The notes under the pieces were generated by a model that was not told the origin of the DNA, ran no database searches, and saw only the letters and a list, made by a program, of their open reading frames with translations. Shown in pieces: positions 26,701 through 34,821 of a stretch of 64,000 nt of DNA. Both the position numbers and the translations under genes were made by a program. The stretch covers positions 124,001 to 188,000 of the forward strand of contig NZ_JAAMFB010000019.1 of NCBI RefSeq assembly GCF_013322225.1, in the 5' to 3' direction. Within the stretch, counting starts at the first letter, position 1, and the number at the start of each line of letters is the position of its first letter. Source of the DNA: Agrobacterium larrymoorei. GTDB lineage: Bacteria; Pseudomonadota; Alphaproteobacteria; Rhizobiales; Rhizobiaceae.

Positions 26701-27117
26701 CTAATCGTTACCGACTTCACTATCCGAGATGAATCTGTCGAGCGCACGGCGCTCTTTCTTGGTCGGACGTCCAGTGCCGGGTATGCGTACGGCCTGCTCC
26801 AGAAGCGTCAGCCTCTCACGCGGTTCGCGCGGCGGCGTCTGGTCGTCATAGAGAAGCTTGGCTTCCTCGAAAGGCCCGCGGCGCTCCCCAGGTGCTTTTA
26901 CCAGCAGAACCCGGTCCATCCGCTCAAAACTCAGTTCGAGCTTGTCTCCCGCCTTGACCAAATGGCTGGACTGGCGGATCGCCAATCCATTCACCCTGAC
27001 GTTGCCCGACTGGATGTAGTTCTGGGCAATGGAACGGGACTTTGCCATACGGGCAAAGAACAGCCACTTGTCGAGGCGCTGACGCCCTGCTTCCTGTGGC
27101 TGTTCCTTGTTGCCCAT
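26701..27117 (-). CDS. RNA-binding S4 domain protein (HslR/Hsp15-like)
   Basis: A 138-residue protein whose N-terminal S4 domain (about 14-75: RQRLDKWLFFARMAKSR, QSGNVRVNG) binds structured RNA. It resembles Hsp15, which rescues stalled 50S subunits carrying peptidyl-tRNA. The C-terminal tail is charged. It starts 4 bases after the helicase stop, so the two are co-translated, pointing to a shared role in RNA or ribosome handling. Confidence 0.88.
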   Translation of the reverse strand: MGNKEQPQEAGRQRLDKWLFFARMAKSRSIAQNYIQSGNVRVNGLAIRQSSHLVKAGDKLELSFERMDRVLLVKAPGERRGPFEEAKLLYDDQTPPREPRERLTLLEQAVRIPGTGRPTKKERRALDRFISDSEVGND

Positions 27118-27121
27118 AAGC

Positions 27122-30100
27122 TTATTTCTTCAACTGCTCCTTGAGAGCGGCGAGCTTCGCAAAAGGCGAATCCGGATCCATCGGCTTTTCCTTGCGCGGT
27201 GGCTTGGATTCGAAACGCTGCTGACCCTGTGGCTTTCCACCACGGTCATTGCGCTCTGGCCGATCCTTGCGCTCGCCACGGTCATGGCGCTCATTGCGGT
27301 TGTTATTGTTGTTGCGATCAGGGCGTCCGCCCTCACGCTTGCGATCACTATCACGACTGAAATTCGGACGGCCACCCTGACGGCCCTCGCCAGCTTCGCC
27401 ACGACGCTCGCCTTCGCCGCGATTGTTCGGCGCGCGGTTGCTCGGACGACGGTTGTCGCTGCGCTGGTTGTCGTTACGGCCACCCGGACGCCAGAGGAGA
27501 ACAGGCTTCGGCTCCGTGTTTTCGGCGGCAGCTTCTTCTGTCTTCGGTTCCTCCGCCCTCACTTCGGCAGGTTCTTCCGCAGGCGCCTCATTGGAGGCGT
27601 CAGCCTCGGCGTTCTCCGCAGCATCCGCTTCGTCGTTGGCGGATTCCTCGGCAGGAGCCGCCTCAGCGGTTTCCACCTTAGCAGCATCACCGCTCTGGCT
27701 GGCGAGGAAGGCAGTCGCCTCTTCCGCCGTTACCTGATCAGCACGGTATCCGAGGCCCTTGAGGATTTCTTCCATGTCGTCCAGCGTCGCGCCGAGAATC
27801 GAAAGCATTGCTGTCGTCGTGGTAAAGCGGCGGCCGTCATAAGCGCCTTCGGGGCGCGGCTGTGTGCCGGGCTTCCACTGCAAAAGCGGACGGATGAGGT
27901 CGGCCAGACGCTCCAGAATGTCGATACGCACAGCGCGCTTTCCGAGGAAGCGGAAACCGGCAAGCTTGTAGAACATGCGTTCAAAGCTCGGGTCGGTTAC
28001 AACCGAGGTGCGGCCAGCGGCCAGAACCGGAATGAGGTCGCCATAGCCGGGTTTGCCTAGACCATCGTTCTTCAGCGCCCAAAGCAGGGTAACCAGTTCC
28101 GCAGGAGCGGGCTTCAACAGCGCGGGCAGGAAGACGTGGTACGCGCCGAAACGGATGCCATAGCGGCGCATGGAAGCGCGCGCATCCTGATCAAGCGTCT
28201 TTACTTCTTCCGAAACATCGCGGCGGAAAAGAATGCCGAGGTTTTCGACCAGCTGGAAAGCCAGACCCTTTGCCAGGCCCTGAAGGTCTTCGGCGCGGGA
28301 AATATCGTCCAGAGGCTTCAGAACGGTCGCGATCTGGTGATTGACGAAGCGCTCGATGCGGGCAATCGCATGATCACGCGCATTGCCGCTCAGCTGGTCA
28401 TCCGCAAGAATGATGACACGTGGCTTCATGATATTGTCGCCAGCAGCAAGGCGGGCCACCGGTTCGCCCATCCAGCGCACCAGCCCTTCCGAGCTCAAGA
28501 CGAGATCGCCATTACCGCTCGCATGAAGACGCGCGGCGCGAGCCTCATACTCCAGCGCAAGCGCCTTCTGTGCTGCGCCTTGCACGGCCTTGGCATCTGG
28601 CCCTTCGGCACCCGCAACCGGCGTAAACCGGAAACCGGCCAATTGACCGACATGATGTCCTTCTACGAAGACATCACCATTCACACTGATTTCAGCTTCA
28701 AGCATCGCATTCTCTCTTAGGCGCCTCATGAGCACAGATGTCCTGCGATCAACAAAGCGTTTCGTCAACCTTTCATGTAGAGCATCGGACAATCGATCTT
28801 CGATTTCCCGCGTCTTTTCTTGCCAGTGTGTCGGATCGGCAAGCCATCCTGGGCGGTTCGATACATACGTCCATGTTCTGATCTGCGCAATCCTTGCAGA
28901 AAGCGTATCGATCTCGCCATCCGTCCGGTCGGCGCGGCGCACCTGTTCGGCCATGAAATCTTCATTGACCGTGCCGCGTTTGACGAGATCGAAATAGAGC
29001 GTCGAAATCAGATCGGCATGTTGTGCAGGCGCGATGCGGCGATAATCCGGCAAGGCGCAAGCTTCCCACAACCTTTCCACGCGCGCGGCCGAGTTTGTGA
29101 CGTCGATGATCTCGGGGTAACGCGACAGATATTCCAGCGCCTGCTGGTCGATGGCGGGCAGTGCACGCGACAGGCCCTGGACCGTTGGCGCAGCATCGAG
29201 GCTCGCCTGAAGATTTCGGATAGACGAAAAATCGAAGTTCTTGGTGCGCCACTGCAGGACTTTTACCGGGTCGAACTCATGCGATTCGATGCGTTCGACA
29301 AGCTCGTCATCGAGGGGATCGACGCGACCGGTTACGCCGAATGTACCGTCTCTGAGATGGCGACCGGCGCGACCAGCAATCTGACCCATTTCCGCAGGGT
29401 TCAGATTACGGAACTGATAGCCATCGAACTTGCGGTCCTGCGCAAAGGCGACATGATCGACATCCAGATTGAGACCCATGCCGATGGCGTCTGTAGCCAC
29501 CAGATATTCCACGTCGCCCGATTGATAGAGACCGACCTGCGCATTTCGCGTGCGTGGTGACAATGCACCGAGCACGACTGCCGCCCCACCCCGTTGCCTG
29601 CGAACCAGTTCGGCAATGGCATAGACCTCGTCGGCGGAAAACGCGACGATAGCCGTGCGCTGCGGCAACCGGGTAATCTTCTTGGAACCGGCATAAAACA
29701 GCTGCGAAAGACGCGGGCGCTCCACCATAACGATGCCCGGCAGCAGTCGTTCGAGAATGGGGCGCATGGTGCCAGCGCCAAGAAGCAGCGTTTCTTCCCG
29801 TCCGCGAAGGTGCAGGATACGGTCGGTGAAGATGTGCCCACGCTCGAGATCGCCTGCGAGCTGCACTTCATCGATGGCAACGAAGGCGGCGTTCGTCTCA
29901 CGCGGCATTGCTTCGACGGTACAAACGGAATATTTGGCTTTTGGGGGAGATATCTTCTCTTCACCGGTAATCAGCGCCACATTGGCCGCTCCGACCTTCT
30001 CGACAAGGCGGGTGTAGACCTCGCGGGCGAGAAGGCGCAACGGCAGACCGATTACAGCGCTTCCATGCGCCACCATGCGTTCGATGGCGTAATGGGTCTT

Positions 30101-30154
30101 GCCGGTATTGGTCGGTCCTAGAACGGCCGTCACACCGCGGCCGCTCAAGATCAT
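27122..30154 (-). CDS. SUV3-like superfamily 2 RNA helicase with long disordered C-terminal tail
   Basis: A helicase of about 1010 residues. Walker A is GPTNTGKT (13-20), followed by PLRLLAREVY, the DExH-like AIDEVQLAGD near residue 90, ATDAIGMGLNLD and QIAGRAGRH, the core of SUV3-type helicases that unwind RNA in decay. After about residue 800 the protein becomes low in complexity: an Ala/Glu-rich acidic stretch, then an Asn/Arg/Gly/Asp-rich stretch and a lysine-rich end. The start is uncertain: a TTG at 30169 and the ATG at 30154 are both possible, and I use the ATG. It is first in an operon with the S4 protein. Confidence 0.9.
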   Translation of the reverse strand: MILSGRGVTAVLGPTNTGKTHYAIERMVAHGSAVIGLPLRLLAREVYTRLVEKVGAANVALITGEEKISPPKAKYSVCTVEAMPRETNAAFVAIDEVQLAGDLERGHIFTDRILHLRGREETLLLGAGTMRPILERLLPGIVMVERPRLSQLFYAGSKKITRLPQRTAIVAFSADEVYAIAELVRRQRGGAAVVLGALSPRTRNAQVGLYQSGDVEYLVATDAIGMGLNLDVDHVAFAQDRKFDGYQFRNLNPAEMGQIAGRAGRHLRDGTFGVTGRVDPLDDELVERIESHEFDPVKVLQWRTKNFDFSSIRNLQASLDAAPTVQGLSRALPAIDQQALEYLSRYPEIIDVTNSAARVERLWEACALPDYRRIAPAQHADLISTLYFDLVKRGTVNEDFMAEQVRRADRTDGEIDTLSARIAQIRTWTYVSNRPGWLADPTHWQEKTREIEDRLSDALHERLTKRFVDRRTSVLMRRLRENAMLEAEISVNGDVFVEGHHVGQLAGFRFTPVAGAEGPDAKAVQGAAQKALALEYEARAARLHASGNGDLVLSSEGLVRWMGEPVARLAAGDNIMKPRVIILADDQLSGNARDHAIARIERFVNHQIATVLKPLDDISRAEDLQGLAKGLAFQLVENLGILFRRDVSEEVKTLDQDARASMRRYGIRFGAYHVFLPALLKPAPAELVTLLWALKNDGLGKPGYGDLIPVLAAGRTSVVTDPSFERMFYKLAGFRFLGKRAVRIDILERLADLIRPLLQWKPGTQPRPEGAYDGRRFTTTTAMLSILGATLDDMEEILKGLGYRADQVTAEEATAFLASQSGDAAKVETAEAAPAEESANDEADAAENAEADASNEAPAEEPAEVRAEEPKTEEAAAENTEPKPVLLWRPGGRNDNQRSDNRRPSNRAPNNRGEGERRGEAGEGRQGGRPNFSRDSDRKREGGRPDRNNNNNRNERHDRGERKDRPERNDRGGKPQGQQRFESKPPRKEKPMDPDSPFAKLAALKEQLKK

Positions 30155-30169
30155 GGGGCGAAAATTCAA

Positions 30170-30476
30170 CCTACTATCCGCGAAATCGAAGAAACTCTCA
30201 CTTTAAGGAGCGCCAGCATTGTTGCCACCACCCCTCTCCTTTCTCACACATGGCGATCGGCGAGCACAAAGGCAAGGCGCAAAGCAGGAAAGCCGTGCTT
30301 GGCGCGCAGATTTCCTCTACCAGAACGTCAGAACACCGATCAATGGCGCCAGCGGAACAGGGTGAGAACGAAACGGAGACGAATCACTGACTCTCAATGA
30401 TTCAGGATTTGTTCACGGCCATATCTGGGCGTCCCAATCTGCGTAACTACCAGATAGTGAATCGTAATTTCGCGAT
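30170..30476. other. 307-base gap upstream of the helicase, no gene seen
   Basis: Lies between the helicase start and the 3-prime end of the UbiH-type gene, both on the minus strand. It should hold the helicase promoter. I see no convincing promoter boxes, terminator or RNA gene in it. Confidence 0.5.
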
Positions 30477-31691
30477 TTAAAGCGGCTGACCGGCTAACAG
30501 TCTTGGTCCGTTTGGATCGCTGGTCCCCGCCGCCTGACCTATGAAATAATTTTTGAGGCCGGGGATTCGGTCGACTATTCCAAGGCCGAAGTCGCGCGCC
30601 ACTCGGATGGGGCCAACATCGTTGGAAAACAGCCGGTTCAGCACATCCGTCGTTATACCCATCCGCACCGTATCGAACCGCCGCCAGGACTGGTAGCGCT
30701 CCAGCACGTTCATTGACCCTATGTCGAGGCCTAGGCGATCCGCTTCGACGATCGTTTCTGCCAAGGCTGCGACGTCCTTGAATCCGAGATTAAGCCCTTG
30801 TCCAGAAATTGGATGAATACCATGGGCCGCGTCGCCCGCCAGCGCCAGACGTGGAGCAACGAAAGCGCGTGCGAGCGTAAGGCCAAGCGGGAAAGCGCGG
30901 CGCGGCCCGACCGGACGCACAGCACCGAGTTTATGGCCGAAACGACGCTCCAGTTCTTCCTCGAACACCAGATCGTCCGACGCCACCAATCTGTCGGCGT
31001 CTGCCGTACGCTCCGTCCACACCAGCGATGACCGATTGCCCTTGAGCGGCAGTATCGCGAAGGGACCGGACGGCAGGAAATGCTCTTCCGCGCAGCCATT
31101 ATGCGGACGGTCGTGCTCCACGGTCGTGACGATCCCGGACTGATCATATGCCCAATGCACCGTCTTAATGCCCGCCATATCCCGCAATGCGGATTTCACG
31201 CCATCACAGGCGACGAGCAGCCGGGTCTCAAAGGCAGAACCATCGGAGAGTGTTACGACACTGCTCTGGGCACCGGAGACGAAACCGGTCACGCTCAAAC
31301 CATGGCGGATGCTCACGCCGATCCGCTCGCACACGCCGCGCAGCGCTCCCACCATGGCGACGTTGGGGATCATATGCGCAAAAGGCTGACCTTCCGCGAC
31401 ATCGCCGTCGAAGGTCAGGAAGACCGGACGCACCGGATCGGACGTCTTCGAATCGGTGACGATCATCTTGTGAATGGGCTGCGCTTCCGGTTCAAGCTCG
31501 GACCAGATGCCGAAAACCTCAAGCATTTTTGTCGCCGCAGCGATAATCGCCGAGGCCCGGACATCCTTCTTCCAGACGTCCTCGGGTGCAACTTCGATCA
31601 CCTGCACTTCAAGATGCGGCGCGGCCTGCTTGACGGCGACAGCGACGCTCAGGCCTACATATCCACCACCGGCGATCACGACATCAAGCAT
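30477..31691 (-). CDS. FAD-dependent ubiquinone-biosynthesis hydroxylase, UbiH/UbiF family
   Basis: A 404-residue flavin monooxygenase that hydroxylates the ring of a ubiquinone precursor. FAD motifs are VIAGGGYVGLSVA at the N-terminus, LLVACDGVKSALRD in the middle and LAGDAAHGIHPISGQGLNLG near residue 290. I start at 31691 (MLDVVIAGGG), which follows AGAGGA; the frame runs 11 codons further. Which ring position it attacks cannot be told from sequence. It is divergent from tesB. Confidence 0.88.
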   Translation of the reverse strand: MLDVVIAGGGYVGLSVAVAVKQAAPHLEVQVIEVAPEDVWKKDVRASAIIAAATKMLEVFGIWSELEPEAQPIHKMIVTDSKTSDPVRPVFLTFDGDVAEGQPFAHMIPNVAMVGALRGVCERIGVSIRHGLSVTGFVSGAQSSVVTLSDGSAFETRLLVACDGVKSALRDMAGIKTVHWAYDQSGIVTTVEHDRPHNGCAEEHFLPSGPFAILPLKGNRSSLVWTERTADADRLVASDDLVFEEELERRFGHKLGAVRPVGPRRAFPLGLTLARAFVAPRLALAGDAAHGIHPISGQGLNLGFKDVAALAETIVEADRLGLDIGSMNVLERYQSWRRFDTVRMGITTDVLNRLFSNDVGPIRVARDFGLGIVDRIPGLKNYFIGQAAGTSDPNGPRLLAGQPL

Positions 31692-31776
31692 AGCGTCCTC
31701 TTTTGCATTCTTGTGAATATACACGTGGCACTATAGACCAACCTTTTAGGTCTTCATACCGCCGGAGCATGCCGAA

Positions 31777-32661
31777 ATGTCGCGCCCATCTGATTTGTCA
31801 GACCCCATGGAAAATCTCGTTTCCACGCTCGATCTTGAAAAGCTTGAGGAAAACCTGTTTCGCGGCACGAGCCCACAGGTCGGTGGGCAGCGCGTTTTCG
31901 GCGGACAGGTTATCGCTCAGGCACTGGTCGCAGCGCAGCGATCGGTTAAAGACGATCGCTACGTTCATTCTCTCCATGCCTATTTCATGCGGCCCGGCGA
32001 TCCACGCGTGCCAATCATCTATCAGGTAGATAGAATCCGTGATGGTTCAAGCTTCGCCACACGCCGTATCGTCGCGATCCAGCATGGACACGCGATTTTC
32101 TCCATGTCAGCATCTTTCCAGATCGGCGAAGATGGATTCGATCATCAGGTCTCAATCCCGGCCGTTCCTCAGCCAGAACAGTTGATGAGCGAAGACCAGA
32201 TGCGGGAGGCATTCCTTGCCAAGGCACCAACGGCGGTCCGCAAATATTGGGAGAACAAGCGACCCATCGAGATCCGTCCGGTTTCGCTTACCCACTATTT
32301 CTCCAAGGAAAAGCTGGAGCCCCATCAGGATATCTGGGTGCGGGCTGTTGGCTCAGTGCCGGACGATAGGCATTATCAGACGGCAATCCTTGCCTATCTT
32401 TCCGACATGACCCTCCTCGACGCATCGCTGTATGCCCACGGAACGACCATATTCGATCCGACGATACAGGTTGCAAGCCTTGATCATGCGATGTGGTTTC
32501 ACCGTCCCTGCCGCTTGGACGATTGGCTGCTCTATTCACAGGATAGTCCAAGTGCTTCCGGTGCCCGCGGATTGACCAGAGGTAGCCTCTATACCCGCGA
32601 TGGTATCCTGATTGCGTCAGTGGCGCAGGAAGGCCTGATCCGCAAAAGAGCAAATGATTAA
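31777..32661 (+). CDS. tesB: acyl-CoA thioesterase II
   Basis: A 294-residue double hot-dog thioesterase that hydrolyses medium- to long-chain acyl-CoA. Family parts are RVFGGQVIAQALVAAQRSV, SLHAYFMRPGDP and, in the C-terminal hot-dog, SLDHAMWFHRPCRLDDWLLY. GGAG lies 8 bases before the ATG. An AT-rich hairpin at the stop codon followed by six T is its likely terminator. Its position before glnK-amtB is common in Rhizobiaceae. Confidence 0.95.
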   Translation: MSRPSDLSDPMENLVSTLDLEKLEENLFRGTSPQVGGQRVFGGQVIAQALVAAQRSVKDDRYVHSLHAYFMRPGDPRVPIIYQVDRIRDGSSFATRRIVAIQHGHAIFSMSASFQIGEDGFDHQVSIPAVPQPEQLMSEDQMREAFLAKAPTAVRKYWENKRPIEIRPVSLTHYFSKEKLEPHQDIWVRAVGSVPDDRHYQTAILAYLSDMTLLDASLYAHGTTIFDPTIQVASLDHAMWFHRPCRLDDWLLYSQDSPSASGARGLTRGSLYTRDGILIASVAQEGLIRKRAND

Positions 32662-32677
32662 ATAATCATCATTTTTT
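32654..32677 (+). terminator. AT-rich terminator overlapping the tesB stop
   Basis: ATGATTA (32654-32660), AA, TAATCAT (32663-32669), then CA and six T. The stop codon of tesB (32659-32661) is within the left arm and loop. The stem is only A/T-rich, so efficiency may be modest. Confidence 0.5.
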
Positions 32678-32700
32678 AAAAAACGCTCAATCTTTGAGCG
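32677..32700 (-). terminator. minus-strand terminator-like hairpin between tesB and glnK
   Basis: CGCTCAA, loop TCT, TTGAGCG (32684-32700). The six A at 32678-32683 give a T run only on the minus strand. No annotated minus-strand gene ends here, so it would stop antisense transcription coming from the glnK side. Confidence 0.45.
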
Positions 32701-32785
32701 CCTACCGCGCAGCCAACTGCACGATTTTCCGTCGAATCATTTATTGTCTTTATTTTTCAATAACTTGTATTTTGTGGCGAAAAAC

Positions 32786-32800
32786 TGGCACGCCCTTTGA
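32786..32800 (+). promoter_or_regulatory. sigma-54 (RpoN) -24/-12 promoter of glnK-amtB
   Basis: TGGCACG-CCCT-TTGA against the consensus TGGCACG-N4-TTGC, with exact spacing and one mismatch in the last base. It is 85 bases before the glnK ATG. glnK-amtB operons are classically NtrC/RpoN-controlled under nitrogen limitation, so site and gene agree. I could not identify a confident NtrC site upstream. Confidence 0.85.
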
Positions 32801-32827
32801 ATGTATGCTCTCAGTCGCTGGTGTTGA

Positions 32828-33223
<396 letters not shown>

Positions 33224-33251
33224 GCACGCCTGACAGGGGAGTTTTCAAACA

Positions 33252-34610
33252 ATGCTATCCAAGACAATTTCCAAATTCAGCGCGCTTGGCGCCGGTACAG
33301 CCGCCCTTCTGGCTCCGGTCATCGCTTTTGCGCAGGAAGCGGCAGCACCGACGGCTGAAGCTGCGGCTGCGGCACCTGTTCCAGATAAAGCCGACACCGC
33401 TTTCATGTACCTCGCAACGATCCTCGTTCTATTGATGATCGTTCCGGGCCTCGCCCTGTTTTACGGTGGCCTCGTGCGCGCCAAGAACATGCTGTCCGTG
33501 CTGATGCAGTGCACCGTCGTCGGCGCAGTCATGATGCTCGTCTGGGTAATCTATGGTTATTCCTTCGCGTTCGGCGGCAGCACCAGCGCCTATTTCGGCG
33601 GCTTCGGCAAGCTTTTCCTTTCCGGCGTTACGCTTGACAGCACATCGGCAACCTTCTCCGAAGGTGTGGTGATCTACGAATACACCTTCATCGTCTTCCA
33701 GATGACCTTCGCGGCCATCACCCCGGCGCTGATCATCGGTGCATTCGCAGAGCGCATCAAGTTCTCCGCCGTTATTCTCTTCACCATCCTGTGGGCGACG
33801 TTCGTCTACTTCCCGATCGCACACATGGTCTGGGACGCGAACGGCCTGATCTTCGGCATGGGCGCTCTCGACTTCGCTGGCGGCACCGTCGTTCACATCA
33901 ATGCCGGTGTGGCAGGTCTTATCGGCGCGATCATGGTCGGCAAGCGTACCGGCTATGGCAAGGACATGATGGCCCCGCACTCCATGACACTGACGCTCGT
34001 TGGCGCAGCCATGCTGTGGGTCGGCTGGTTCGGCTTTAACGCAGGCTCCAACCTCGAAGCTTCCGGCGGCGCGGTTCTCGCCACAATCAACACCTTCCTC
34101 GCAACGGCAGCCGCCATTGTGGCATGGTCGCTGGTTGAAAGCTTCACGCGTGGCAAGGCTTCGATGCTCGGCGCTGCATCCGGCATGATCGCCGGTCTGG
34201 TTGCTGTCACGCCTGCCGCTGGTTCCGTTGGCCCAATGGGCGCAATCGTCCTCGGCCTGATCGTTTCTCCGATCTGCTACTTCTTCGTCTCAGTGGTGAA
34301 GAACAAATTCGGTTACGACGACACCGCTGACGTCTTTGGCGTTCACGGCGTGGGTGGCATCATCGGCGCGCTCGGCACCGGTATCTTCACATCGCCGCTC
34401 CTCGGCGGCACTGGCAAGGCCGACTTCTCCATTGCTTCGCAGGTCTGGACACAGTTCGTTGCCGTTGCGATCACCATCGTATGGTGTGCAGTTGTATCGA
34501 TCATCCTCTACAAGATCGTTGACGTGATCGTCGGCCTGCGTGTGCCAGTGGAAGCAGAGCGCGAAGGTCTCGACCTCGCATCCCACGGCGAAGCGGCTTA
34601 CCACTCGTAA
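33252..34610 (+). CDS. amtB: ammonium transporter AmtB
   Basis: A 452-residue ammonium channel of the inner membrane. A signal peptide (about 1-27, ending IAFAQ) is followed by an Ala/Pro-rich linker and eleven membrane segments. The pore histidines are in FPIAHMVWDANG and FGVHGVGGIIG. GGGGAG lies before the ATG. It is co-transcribed with glnK, whose product closes the channel when nitrogen is plentiful. Confidence 0.97.
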   Translation: MLSKTISKFSALGAGTAALLAPVIAFAQEAAAPTAEAAAAAPVPDKADTAFMYLATILVLLMIVPGLALFYGGLVRAKNMLSVLMQCTVVGAVMMLVWVIYGYSFAFGGSTSAYFGGFGKLFLSGVTLDSTSATFSEGVVIYEYTFIVFQMTFAAITPALIIGAFAERIKFSAVILFTILWATFVYFPIAHMVWDANGLIFGMGALDFAGGTVVHINAGVAGLIGAIMVGKRTGYGKDMMAPHSMTLTLVGAAMLWVGWFGFNAGSNLEASGGAVLATINTFLATAAAIVAWSLVESFTRGKASMLGAASGMIAGLVAVTPAAGSVGPMGAIVLGLIVSPICYFFVSVVKNKFGYDDTADVFGVHGVGGIIGALGTGIFTSPLLGGTGKADFSIASQVWTQFVAVAITIVWCAVVSIILYKIVDVIVGLRVPVEAEREGLDLASHGEAAYHS

Positions 34611-34686
34611 GCTCGACAAGCTGCCCGTCTTCGGCAGACAGGATAACAAACGAAAGCCCGGCGTCATCGTCGAGCTTTTTCTTTTC
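34611..34686 (+). terminator. composite terminator of glnK-amtB
   Basis: GCTCGAC right after the amtB stop (34611-34617) pairs with GTCGAGC (34669-34675), which is followed by TTTTTCTTTT. A smaller hairpin CTGCC-CGTCTTC-GGCAG lies inside the loop. The arms are far apart, so the fold is inferred. Confidence 0.5.
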
Positions 34687-34724
34687 CCTTTCGAAAAATG
34701 AAAGTTCTTAACGAGTTCCGATGT

Positions 34725-34743
34725 GGTTAATGCCGCATTAACC
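34725..34743. promoter_or_regulatory. CtrA-type box upstream of ftsK
   Basis: GG-TTAA-TGCCGCA-TTAA-CC, a perfect TTAA-N7-TTAA match to the alphaproteobacterial CtrA binding site. It is extended into a near-perfect 19-base palindrome and ends 78 bases before the ftsK ATG at 34822. The master cell-cycle regulator CtrA controls division genes in Rhizobiales, which suits ftsK. Binding is inferred. Confidence 0.65.
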
Positions 34744-34821
34744 ACCGTGCGGCTATTTTGCCCTGTCATCCTTGCTTCAGCATCGAAGCTCCGGAAAAAC
34801 AAAGAACGACGGGTTCAACAT

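Noticed and set aside
27107-28060. 317-codon plus-strand hydrophobic frame (Ala/Leu/Val/Thr-rich)
   Set aside because: It looks like a membrane protein, but it is the complement of the low-complexity tail of the helicase, and its composition is a by-product of that tail.
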